64,000 nucleotides of DNA from an uncultured Parabacteroides sp. (GTDB lineage: Bacteria; Bacteroidota; Bacteroidia; Bacteroidales; Tannerellaceae): contig UQLN01000016.1 in NCBI GenBank assembly GCA_900541965.1, positions 20,953-84,952 of the forward strand, written 5' to 3'. Shown here piece by piece: positions 1 through 7,728 of this stretch. The position numbers were made by a program, and so were the translations under genes. Within the stretch, counting starts at the first letter, position 1; every line of letters begins with the position of its first letter. A model generated the notes under the pieces. It was given only the letters and a program-made list of their open reading frames with translations. It ran no database searches and was not told the DNA's origin.

Positions 1-359
1 GGAACAAACAATACGTAGCCACATCCGGTTTAATAGTAGTAGAGAAATTCCGTGGTTTAGGCCTTGCCAAGCGTATCAAAGAAGCTTCTTTCGCACTGGC
101 TCGTTTACGATGGCCGAAAGCTAAAATATTCAGTCTGACATCGGGTGCCGCCGTAATGAAAATGAATACGGAACTGGGATATGTACCCGTTACATTCAAT
201 GAACTGACCGACGATGATGCTTTCTGGCATGGCTGCGAAGGTTGTATCAACCATAGCATCCTGTTAGCCAAAGAACGTAAATTCTGTATTTGCACAGCTA
301 TGTTGTATGACCCGGCAGACCCGCGCAACATCAAACGCGAATCAGAAAAGCATTCATAA
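1..359 (+). CDS. GNAT-family acyltransferase, 5' truncated (arginine operon)
   Basis: The reading frame is open from the left window edge and stops at 357-359, so only the C-terminal ~118 residues are present. The visible part begins with a GNAT motif A (LIVVEKFRGLGLAKRI, with the RGLGLA acetyl-CoA pyrophosphate loop) and ends in a Cys-rich tail (GCEGC, then CIC). It lies 46 bases upstream of argG in the same direction. In Bacteroides a GNAT protein in this operon position is thought to be the N-acylglutamate synthase that starts arginine synthesis. That role is inferred here from position and family. The N-terminus and promoter are outside the window. Confidence 0.8.
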   Translation, partial: NKQYVATSGLIVVEKFRGLGLAKRIKEASFALARLRWPKAKIFSLTSGAAVMKMNTELGYVPVTFNELTDDDAFWHGCEGCINHSILLAKERKFCICTAMLYDPADPRNIKRESEKHS

Positions 360-405
360 ATAAGAAGAAAATAAAAAGTCTATAATATATAAAACGAGAA
401 CAAAG

Positions 406-1605
406 ATGAAAAAGAAAGTAGTAGTTGCATTCAGCGGAGGTTTGGATACCTCATTCACCGTTATGTATCTGGCTAAGGAAAAAGGATACGAAGTGTATGC
501 AGCTTGTGCCAACACAGGCGGTTTCAGCGAAGAACAGTTGAAAAAGAATGAAGAAAATGCATACAAACTGGGTGCTGCCAAATATGTGACTATCGACGTA
601 ACGCAAGAATATTATGACAAGAGCCTGAAATATATGGTATTCGGTAACGTATTGCGCAACGGGACCTATCCTATCTCCGTTAGCTCGGAACGTATCTTCC
701 AGGCATTGGCTATTGCCCGCTATGCCAACGAAATCGGAGCAGACGCAATTGCACACGGTTCGACCGGTGCCGGCAACGACCAGATTCGTTTTGATATGAC
801 ATTCCTCGTGTTGGCTCCGAATGTGGAAATTATCACATTGACCCGCGATATGGCTTTAAGCCGTGAATATGAAATCAATTACCTGAAAGAACATGGTTTC
901 GAAGCTGATTTCACCAAACTGAAATATTCTTATAATGTAGGTCTGTGGGGAACTTCCATCTGCGGAGGCGAAATCCTCGACTCTGCACAGGGATTGCCGG
1001 AAAGCGCTTACCTGAAACAAGTGGAAAAAGAAGGCTGCGAAGAATTGCGCCTTGAATTCAAGAATGGTGAAATACATGCCGTAAACGGAGAAGTATTCGA
1101 AGATAAAATTAAAGCCATCCAGAAAATAGAAGAAATAGGTGCAGCTTACGGTATCGGACGCGATATGCACGTAGGGGACACGATTATCGGTATCAAAGGA
1201 CGCGTTGGTTTCGAAGCAGCCGCCCCCATGCTGATTATCGGTGCACACCGTTTCCTTGAGAAATATACATTGAGCAAATGGCAGCAATACTGGAAAGACC
1301 AGGTAGCCAACTGGTACGGAATGTTCCTACACGAAAGCCAGTACCTGGAACCGGTAATGCGCGACATCGAAGCCATGTTGCAGGAATCTCAGCGTAACGT
1401 AAACGGTACGGTTATCCTTGAACTCCGTCCGTTGTCATTCTCTACTGTCGGCGTAGATTCGAAAGACGATTTGGTTAAGACTAAATTCGGCGAATACGGC
1501 GAAATGCAAAAAGGCTGGACAGCCGACGACGCAAAAGGATTTATCAAAGTGCTTTCTACGCCGTTGCGTGTTTATTATACTAACCATAAGGACGAAGAAA
1601 TATGA
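406..1605 (+). CDS. argG: Argininosuccinate synthase
   Basis: This enzyme joins citrulline and aspartate with ATP to form argininosuccinate, the penultimate step of arginine synthesis, in the cytoplasm. The N-terminus carries the PP-loop AFSGGLDTS (residues 8-16) of ATP pyrophosphatases. SVSSERIFQALAIA and AHGSTGAGNDQIRFD are conserved synthase blocks. At 399 residues it is of normal length. It follows the GNAT gene and its stop overlaps the argC start by four bases (ATGA), which suggests translational coupling. No promoter was found in the short upstream gap, so it is probably transcribed from further upstream as part of an arginine operon. Confidence 0.97.
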   Translation: MKKKVVVAFSGGLDTSFTVMYLAKEKGYEVYAACANTGGFSEEQLKKNEENAYKLGAAKYVTIDVTQEYYDKSLKYMVFGNVLRNGTYPISVSSERIFQALAIARYANEIGADAIAHGSTGAGNDQIRFDMTFLVLAPNVEIITLTRDMALSREYEINYLKEHGFEADFTKLKYSYNVGLWGTSICGGEILDSAQGLPESAYLKQVEKEGCEELRLEFKNGEIHAVNGEVFEDKIKAIQKIEEIGAAYGIGRDMHVGDTIIGIKGRVGFEAAAPMLIIGAHRFLEKYTLSKWQQYWKDQVANWYGMFLHESQYLEPVMRDIEAMLQESQRNVNGTVILELRPLSFSTVGVDSKDDLVKTKFGEYGEMQKGWTADDAKGFIKVLSTPLRVYYTNHKDEEI

Positions 1606-2570
1606 TTAAAGTAGGGATTATCGGTGGAGCCGGTTATACGGCAGGCGAACTTATCCGCCTGCTGCTTAATCACCCGGACGCAGAAATAGTATTTATCAAC
1701 AGTACCAGCAATGCAGGTAATCTGATAACCGATGTACACGGAGGACTGTATGGGGAAACCGATTTACGTTTCACCAACCAACTTCCGTTGGACAGCATCG
1801 ATTTACTTTTCTTCTGTACAGCCCATGGCGATACCAAAAAGTTTATGGAAAGCCACGAAGTACTGGAAAATGTAAAGATTATCGACCTCAGCATGGACTA
1901 CCGTATCGAAAGCCCGGAACACGACTTCGTTTACGGTCTGCCCGAACTGAACCGCCGCCGTATCTGCAATTCTATGCATATTGCCAACCCAGGATGTTTT
2001 GCCACCTGTATCCAGTTAGGTATTCTGCCGCTTGCCAAACATCTGATGCTGAATTCGGAGCTGCATGTAAATGCGATCACCGGTTCAACCGGAGCAGGAG
2101 TAAAACCCTCCTCTACCTCGCATTTTAGCTGGCGCAACGACAATATATCTATTTACAAGCCTTTTACCCACCAGCATCTGGCAGAGATAGGTCAGAGCCT
2201 GCGTCAATTGCAGAACAGCTTTAGCAGTTCCATCAATTTCATTCCGGTACGCGGAAACTTCTCAAGGGGTATTTTCGCGACTACTTATCTGGATTGCAAA
2301 ATTGAATTGCCGGAAATCAAACGTATCTACGAAGAATACTATGACGACCATTCATTTACCTTCATCACAGATAAGAATCCGGACCTGAAGCAGGTGGTAA
2401 ATACGAACAAATGTCTTATCTATCTGCAAAAGCATGAAGACAAACTGCTGATTATTTCCATGATAGACAATCTGCTGAAAGGTGCAAGCGGACAGGCTGT
2501 TCACAATATGAACCTGCTGTTCGGACTGGAAGAGACAGTCGGGCTGCATTTGAAACCGTCAGCGTTTTAA
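1602..2570 (+). CDS. argC: N-acyl-gamma-glutamyl-phosphate reductase
   Basis: NADPH-dependent reduction of N-acyl-glutamyl phosphate to the semialdehyde in arginine synthesis. The N-terminal Rossmann loop is GIIGGAGYTAGELIRLL (residues 5-21). The catalytic cysteine is Cys132 in NPGCFAT, and the GSTGAGVKPS block of the family follows. At 322 residues it has normal length. Its start overlaps the argG stop by four bases. Many Bacteroidetes use N-succinyl rather than N-acetyl intermediates, so the acyl group cannot be decided from this gene. A heptamer repeat array begins at its stop codon. Confidence 0.96.
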   Translation: MIKVGIIGGAGYTAGELIRLLLNHPDAEIVFINSTSNAGNLITDVHGGLYGETDLRFTNQLPLDSIDLLFFCTAHGDTKKFMESHEVLENVKIIDLSMDYRIESPEHDFVYGLPELNRRRICNSMHIANPGCFATCIQLGILPLAKHLMLNSELHVNAITGSTGAGVKPSSTSHFSWRNDNISIYKPFTHQHLAEIGQSLRQLQNSFSSSINFIPVRGNFSRGIFATTYLDCKIELPEIKRIYEEYYDDHSFTFITDKNPDLKQVVNTNKCLIYLQKHEDKLLIISMIDNLLKGASGQAVHNMNLLFGLEETVGLHLKPSAF

Positions 2571-2699
2571 CAGTCGACAGTTGACAAGTGACAGTTGACA
2601 ATTAAAAAAAATATAATACTAATAAAAAAGGGACAGGGATGAGAGAGGCAGAAGAGGGTTTATATTAAACTGTCTACTGTCATTTGTCTACTGTCAACT
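2570..2699. repeat. Two facing arrays of 7-nt repeats between argC and argD
   Basis: On the left are four to five tandem heptamers of the type ACAGTTG (2570-2602). On the right are four heptamers in opposite orientation, of the type CTGTCAA (2670-2697). The arms are partly complementary and 67 bases apart, so the transcript could fold into a long imperfect hairpin. The unit belongs to the same family as the arrays near 39.6 kb and at the right end of the window. Function is unknown; slipped-strand variation of copy number is possible. Confidence 0.7.
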
Positions 2700-2706
2700 A
2701 AAAAAG

Positions 2707-3834
2707 ATGAAACTATTCGACGTTTATCCTTTATTTAATATAGAGATTGTAAAAGGCAAAGGGTGTCATGTATGGGATACGGAAGGGAACGAGTATCTCG
2801 ATTTATATGGCGGGCATGCCGTTATCTCGGTAGGACATAGTCATCCGACATATGTAAAAGCAATTACGGAACAGGTGAACAAGTTGGGATTTTATTCCAA
2901 TTCCGTTATCAACAGCCTGCAACAGAAGCTTGCCGATAAATTAGGTAAGGCTTCCGGCTACGATGACTATTCATTGTTCCTGATAAACTCCGGTGCGGAA
3001 GCAAACGAAAATGCGTTGAAACTGGCTTCTTTCCACAACGGCAAAAAGCGGGTTCTGGCTTTCAAACACGCTTTCCACGGACGCACATCCGCTGCCGTAC
3101 GCGTGACGGATAATCCTAAAATCATAGCTCCGGTAAACGAAGACCTGGCCGTTACTTATCTTCCTTTGAATGATGCGGCAGCAGTAGAAGCCGAACTGAA
3201 AAAAGGGGATGTATCTTCCGTAATTATCGAAGGTATACAGGGTGTAGGAGGCATACAACTGCCTGCGGATACATTCATGCAGGAACTGCGCGCTCTATGT
3301 ACCCGGTACAATGCCTGCCTGATTCTGGACGAAATACAATCCGGCTATGGACGTAGCGGTAAATTCTTCGCCCACCAGTATGCAGGTATCAAACCGGATT
3401 TGATTACAGTAGCGAAAGGTATCGGCAACGGTTTTCCGATGAGCGGATTGCTTATCAGTCCGGAATTCAAGCCTGTCTACGGTATGCTGGGGACTACTTT
3501 TGGAGGAAACCACCTGGCTTGCGCTGCCGCAATAGCCGTACTGGAGATTATGGAAAATGAAAAGCTGATTGATAATGCTGCGAATGTAGGGGCTTTTCTT
3601 TTGGAAGAACTTCATAAACTTCCGGGTATCAAGGAAATCCGCGGACGCGGTTTGATGATTGGTATCGAGTTTGAAGAATCCATCAAAGAAGTACGCCAGA
3701 AACTGCTGTTCGAAGAAAAAGTATTTACAGGCGTTGCCGGAACAAATACCATCCGTCTGCTTCCTCCTCTCTGCCTCAGCATGGACGAAGCCAAAGAATT
3801 CCTTGTACGGTTCCGCAAGGTGCTGAATGCATAA
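2707..3834 (+). CDS. argD: Acetylornithine/succinylornithine aminotransferase
   Basis: A class III PLP aminotransferase that moves the amino group of glutamate to the N-acylglutamate semialdehyde, giving N-acylornithine. Key elements are SGAEANENALKLA (PLP phosphate site, residues 95-107), HAFHGRT (121-127), DEIQSG (208-213, Asp pairs with the PLP pyridine nitrogen) and Lys237 in TVAKGIGNG, the Schiff-base lysine. At 375 residues it has normal length. It follows argC in the same orientation after the heptamer arrays and ends at a strong terminator, so it closes the arginine operon. Specificity for acetyl- or succinyl-ornithine cannot be read from the sequence. Confidence 0.95.
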   Translation: MKLFDVYPLFNIEIVKGKGCHVWDTEGNEYLDLYGGHAVISVGHSHPTYVKAITEQVNKLGFYSNSVINSLQQKLADKLGKASGYDDYSLFLINSGAEANENALKLASFHNGKKRVLAFKHAFHGRTSAAVRVTDNPKIIAPVNEDLAVTYLPLNDAAAVEAELKKGDVSSVIIEGIQGVGGIQLPADTFMQELRALCTRYNACLILDEIQSGYGRSGKFFAHQYAGIKPDLITVAKGIGNGFPMSGLLISPEFKPVYGMLGTTFGGNHLACAAAIAVLEIMENEKLIDNAANVGAFLLEELHKLPGIKEIRGRGLMIGIEFEESIKEVRQKLLFEEKVFTGVAGTNTIRLLPPLCLSMDEAKEFLVRFRKVLNA

Positions 3835-3870
3835 GGACATTTCAACCGGTTCCTGAAAAGTATCAATACA

Positions 3871-3930
3871 TACCACTCGAACAAACGAATCCTTTTTGCC
3901 AATTCGTCTGTTCGAGTGGTATTTTATTTT
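3871..3930 (+). terminator. Rho-independent terminator after argD
   Basis: A 19-bp stem with one mismatch (arms 3872-3890 and 3902-3920, beginning ACCACTCGAAC) has a loop of about 11 bases and is followed by the T-rich stretch ATTTTATTTT. It lies 37 bases after the argD stop. Confidence 0.85.
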
Positions 3931-4043
3931 AAAATAAATATAGACATACCGTTTTTTTGTTATCTTTACCCACATAAAAAAACAGTTGTAGAATATTGCT
4001 TTTACAACAAAAATAACCTTTTAATTAACTTATAACTAAACCA

Positions 4044-5528
4044 ATGGAAACATTTAACGTTCCCTTAAAAGGCAAAGGCTTATCAGTCTCCCCTTTGTTT
4101 ATTAAAACCACAAAATTAACTTTCTCCTTTATTATCTTTTTGGTATTATGGTTCTTGCCTTCCGAAATCTTCGGTATAGACGGTTTATCCATTACAGAGC
4201 ACAGGGTTATCTCCATTTTTATCTTTGCCACCTTCATGTGGGTATTGGAAGCGGTTCCGGCATGGACTACTTCCTTACTGATAGTGGTTATGTTGCTATT
4301 AACCGTATCCGACAGCAGCTTATGGTTCTTCATACAGGGAATACCGGCCGATAAACTGGGACAATTGGTTAAATACCAATCTATCATGCATTGTTTTGCA
4401 GACCCCATCATCATGCTGTTTATCGGTGGCTTTATTCTTGCCATTGCCGCAATCAAAAGCGGTCTGGATAGCATGTTGGTACGCGTATTACTAAAACCGT
4501 TCGGAACACAAACCCGCTATATACAGTTAGGTTTTATCCTGATAACCGGCATATTTTCAATGTTCCTCAGCAATTCGGCCACCACCGCCATGATGCTCAC
4601 CCTCCTGATTCCGATTCTCAAAGCCCTTCCGGCAGATGATAAGGGCAAAATAGGAATGGCTTTGGCTATCCCTTTCGCGGCAAATATCGGAGGGATGGGT
4701 ACGCCTATAGGCACGCCTCCCAACGCTATCGCCCTGAAATTCTTAAACGACCCCGACGGATTGAATGCCAATATCGGTTTCGGCGACTGGATGCTTCTCA
4801 TGGTTCCTTTCACATTTCTGTTATTGTTTATAGCCTGGTTTATTTTGTTGCGCTTTTTCCCTTTCAAACAGAAACATATACAGTTGAAATTAGAAGGAGA
4901 AACAAAAAAAGACTGGCAGTCTATCGTGATATATATCACTTTTGCCGTTACTATCCTATTGTGGATGTCCGATAAAGTCACCGGAATCAATCCCAATGTT
5001 GTTGCAATGATTCCGGTCGCAGTACTTTGTATTACCGGCATTATCACCCAGCAAGACTTAGCACAAATCAATTGGAGCGTGCTTTGGATGGTTGCCGGAG
5101 GCTTTGCTCTGGGAGTTGCATTAAATGAAACCGGATTAGCACAAAACGCCATCTCGGCCATACCATTCAATGCCTGGTCGCCTTTGATAATAATCCTCGG
5201 TACGGGCTTTATCTGTTACGCGATGTCAAACTTCATATCCAATACGGCAACTGTGGCACTGCTCGCCCCCATCCTCGCCGTTGTTGGTATCAGTATGCGC
5301 GAAACACTTTATTCGTTAGGTGGGGTCAGCACATTGCTTATCGGTCTGGCTATAAGCGCATCATTGGCGATGGTATTGCCAATCAGCACGCCTCCTAACG
5401 CAATGGCACATGCCACAGGCATAATCAAACAAAAAGATATGGCAAAGGTTGGGCTCATTATCGGGATTGTGGGTTTTGCATTGGGGTATATGATGCTAAT
5501 CATTATGGGTTCGTATCTCTTGTCATAA
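4044..5528 (+). CDS. DASS-family Na+/dicarboxylate (anion) symporter
   Basis: A polytopic inner-membrane carrier of the divalent anion:Na+ symporter (SLC13) family, which usually moves succinate, fumarate, malate or sulfate with sodium. Both hairpin signatures are visible: LSNSATTAMML (around residues 175-185) and MSNFISNTATVALL in the C-terminal half. Each repeat also has a proline/glycine-rich GTPIGTPPN or PISTPPN loop. At 494 residues with about 11-12 hydrophobic spans it is full length. It stands alone, after the argD terminator and convergent with the next reverse-strand gene. A near-consensus -7 box (TATCTTTA, 3961-3968) lies upstream. The substrate is not resolved; dicarboxylates are the likeliest. 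Confidence 0.9.
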   Translation: METFNVPLKGKGLSVSPLFIKTTKLTFSFIIFLVLWFLPSEIFGIDGLSITEHRVISIFIFATFMWVLEAVPAWTTSLLIVVMLLLTVSDSSLWFFIQGIPADKLGQLVKYQSIMHCFADPIIMLFIGGFILAIAAIKSGLDSMLVRVLLKPFGTQTRYIQLGFILITGIFSMFLSNSATTAMMLTLLIPILKALPADDKGKIGMALAIPFAANIGGMGTPIGTPPNAIALKFLNDPDGLNANIGFGDWMLLMVPFTFLLLFIAWFILLRFFPFKQKHIQLKLEGETKKDWQSIVIYITFAVTILLWMSDKVTGINPNVVAMIPVAVLCITGIITQQDLAQINWSVLWMVAGGFALGVALNETGLAQNAISAIPFNAWSPLIIILGTGFICYAMSNFISNTATVALLAPILAVVGISMRETLYSLGGVSTLLIGLAISASLAMVLPISTPPNAMAHATGIIKQKDMAKVGLIIGIVGFALGYMMLIIMGSYLLS

Positions 5529-5587
5529 TATGTATCCTTTCATCAGACTATAAGCTGAAGCATCCTCGAGGCTATAATCCGTCCGGT

Positions 5588-6742
5588 TTAAATAGGTAAT
5601 GACTTCCCTATCCGATAGGCCCATCTCATAAAGAAACGGTGCAAAGGTGTTGACGGTAATTCATCCATTAATAAATCCGGACGGAATTCCCGAAGTATCA
5701 ACCAATCCGCTTGTTTTACCCAGTGGACAAAAGATGGGTCCGGTTGGTGGGATTCCGATATGCGAAGTAATTCGTCCAAATTAAAGCATTCGCTAATCGC
5801 CCCGGCTCCGGAACGAACCGCATCACAAGCATTGCAAGCCTGTTCGATATGGGTGGGTACCATCAATACAGGTTTCCCCAGATACATCGCTTCGCAAACC
5901 GATTCAAAACCGGCAGTTGTGGCATATGCTTTTGCCCCAGCCATATAGCGGATAAAAAGCGTATCGTTCAACTGGTGAAAAGAAAGACGATTATCAACCT
6001 TTACCTCCTGCTCCACCCCTTTTTTATCCCAAAAGATATGCAACCCGACAGCCGGATGTTTCTCATGCCAGTTTTTTATCTCTTCGCTAAAACCGCTGTT
6101 CAGTAAGTAGCCGTGCAAATAATCCCCCGCCGAGGCAGTCGTTTCCAGAACTTCACGCCTTAATAACGGAGGTACGACAACCAGATTATCCGAAGGTACT
6201 TCCCTCATTTTGCGGAAAGACAAAGCCAGTTTCTTTGCGGCTCCTATCGCTGTGATACGGGTAAAGAACTTCAAAGAGGCCAACGACACCGGATTCAACT
6301 TCGGAAACACAAAATCCGGATGAAGAAACAGGTACTGATGTGCTATACAAACCATCAATGCTTTCGGACGGCAAAACAGATAAGTCAGCCCCGTCAGCAA
6401 TTCATAGAAGTTTACTACCACATCAGCACCTGTTTCCTTTATCATACGGTTGATATAATGAATACTTGCCGCATATTTATGCAACCGGAAAAGATTATAT
6501 CCGACACTGCTAAGCAGATTGACCTGCTTATTCTTTGCTGAAGGCAGGAAGTTCGGACTTTCGAACGGATAAACTGGCACACCTATTTTCTCCGTAAAGA
6601 AGGACGGCAGTTTACGTGCCGGGCTCTTGCCAACCAGTACACCTACCACCTGATGCCCTTCATCCGTTAATTTTCCCCGCAAAGACAAAGCTTGGGTAAG
6701 ATGTCCACGCCCTTCTCCCTGAATGATAAAAAGTATTTTCAT
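5588..6742 (-). CDS. GT-B glycosyltransferase, MurG/UGT-like
   Basis: The N-terminus MKILFIIQGEGRGHLTQALS matches the nucleotide-sugar glycosyltransferases whose first domain opens with a G-x-G-R-G-H loop. The C-terminal half has the donor-site region (YATTAGFESVCEAMYLGKP, then VPTHIEQACNA), typical of MurG/UGT-like enzymes. It is 384 residues, with no signal peptide. Its start overlaps the stop of the preceding phosphatase gene by four bases, so the two are one transcription unit and probably act on the same envelope glycolipid. The acceptor is unknown. Confidence 0.75.
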   Translation of the reverse strand: MKILFIIQGEGRGHLTQALSLRGKLTDEGHQVVGVLVGKSPARKLPSFFTEKIGVPVYPFESPNFLPSAKNKQVNLLSSVGYNLFRLHKYAASIHYINRMIKETGADVVVNFYELLTGLTYLFCRPKALMVCIAHQYLFLHPDFVFPKLNPVSLASLKFFTRITAIGAAKKLALSFRKMREVPSDNLVVVPPLLRREVLETTASAGDYLHGYLLNSGFSEEIKNWHEKHPAVGLHIFWDKKGVEQEVKVDNRLSFHQLNDTLFIRYMAGAKAYATTAGFESVCEAMYLGKPVLMVPTHIEQACNACDAVRSGAGAISECFNLDELLRISESHQPDPSFVHWVKQADWLILREFRPDLLMDELPSTPLHRFFMRWAYRIGKSLPI

Positions 6743-7539
6743 ATTACCTCAGCATAAAGTTCATTGGAAGGCGCAGCCTCCACGTTTCCATAGACAGCTT
6801 TATCATAATGAATGATGCTCCACTCTCCTTGTTCATTTTCGACCAGTGCAGTCATACTCTCCACCCAATCGCCGGAATTCAGATAATGAACAGAGCCATA
6901 CCATACGTTTGCCGCCTGATGAATATGTCCGCAAATAATACCGTCCAGTTTCTTTGCTTCCGCCAGCGTCACCAGTTCCTTTTCAAAATCGGAGATATAG
7001 GAAACGGCACTTTTTACTTTATGCTTTACATGTTGCGCCAGGGAGAAATAAGGTTTTCCCTGTTTTTCCCGTTTCTGGTTATATATTTTATTCAGCCAAA
7101 GCAGAAAAGTGTACCCCATATCCCCCAGCATGGCAAGCCAGCGCATATGGGAAGTCACCGTATCGAATATATCGCCATGAGTAACCAGATAGCGTTTGCC
7201 GTGGCTGTTCAACAGATAATCTTTTACAATGGTAAGATTTGAAAAAGAGAATGGAACCAGTTTATCGAGAAAATCATCGTGGTTTCCACGGATATAGACA
7301 ATCTCTGTACCCTGTTTCTCCATCATTTTCATAAGTACTTTGAAGAAATCCGTTTGTTGCTGTTTCCAGCGGCGTCCGGATTTTTGCAGTTGCCAGCCAT
7401 CGATAATATCTCCATTCAGTATCAGACGGCCGCAGTTTACATGTTTAAGGAAATTCGTTACTTCCTCGGTTTTCGAATGTTCCGAACCAAGGTGGATGTC
7501 CGAAAGGACAATAGTAGGATAGTACTTTCTAAATTTCAT
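6739..7539 (-). CDS. LpxH-like metallophosphoesterase (UDP-2,3-diacylglucosamine diphosphatase family)
   Basis: A calcineurin-like two-metal hydrolase. The ligand motifs are in order: SDIHLGS (D-x-H), NGDIIDGW (G-D-x-x-D), RGNHDDF (G-N-H-D), THGD and CGHIHQA (G-H-x-H). The arrangement and length (266 residues) fit the LpxH/LpxH2-like group, which cleaves UDP-diacylglucosamine to lipid X in lipid A synthesis. Similar enzymes outside lipid A synthesis also exist. It is the first gene of a two-gene reverse-strand unit with the glycosyltransferase. Confidence 0.78.
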   Translation of the reverse strand: MKFRKYYPTIVLSDIHLGSEHSKTEEVTNFLKHVNCGRLILNGDIIDGWQLQKSGRRWKQQQTDFFKVLMKMMEKQGTEIVYIRGNHDDFLDKLVPFSFSNLTIVKDYLLNSHGKRYLVTHGDIFDTVTSHMRWLAMLGDMGYTFLLWLNKIYNQKREKQGKPYFSLAQHVKHKVKSAVSYISDFEKELVTLAEAKKLDGIICGHIHQAANVWYGSVHYLNSGDWVESMTALVENEQGEWSIIHYDKAVYGNVEAAPSNELYAEVI

Positions 7540-7671
7540 GTTCTTCGTATTAACACACTACAAAAGAACATACTTCATATTACGGAGATACGACAAGCGG
7601 ATGAAAAACCTCTTTCATATCTCCGGGATTAAAAACACTTTATCCGTCCGTTCACACAATATGGACGTACA

Positions 7672-7702
7672 ATAAAAAGGCCACTCCTTCACAGGAGCAG
7701 CC
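7672..7702 (-). terminator. Terminator for the EF-G2 gene
   Basis: Read on the minus strand, a short stem (GGC and CTCCT blocks with a two-base mismatch, 7679-7702) is followed by TTTTTATT. It lies 27 bases past the stop of the EF-G2 gene. Confidence 0.7.
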
Positions 7703-7728
7703 AATTTTCAATTTATAGAAAATCCAAA

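Noticed and set aside
354..756. Reverse-strand ORFs opposite argG
   Set aside because: They lie antisense to a clearly conserved gene and show no family features.
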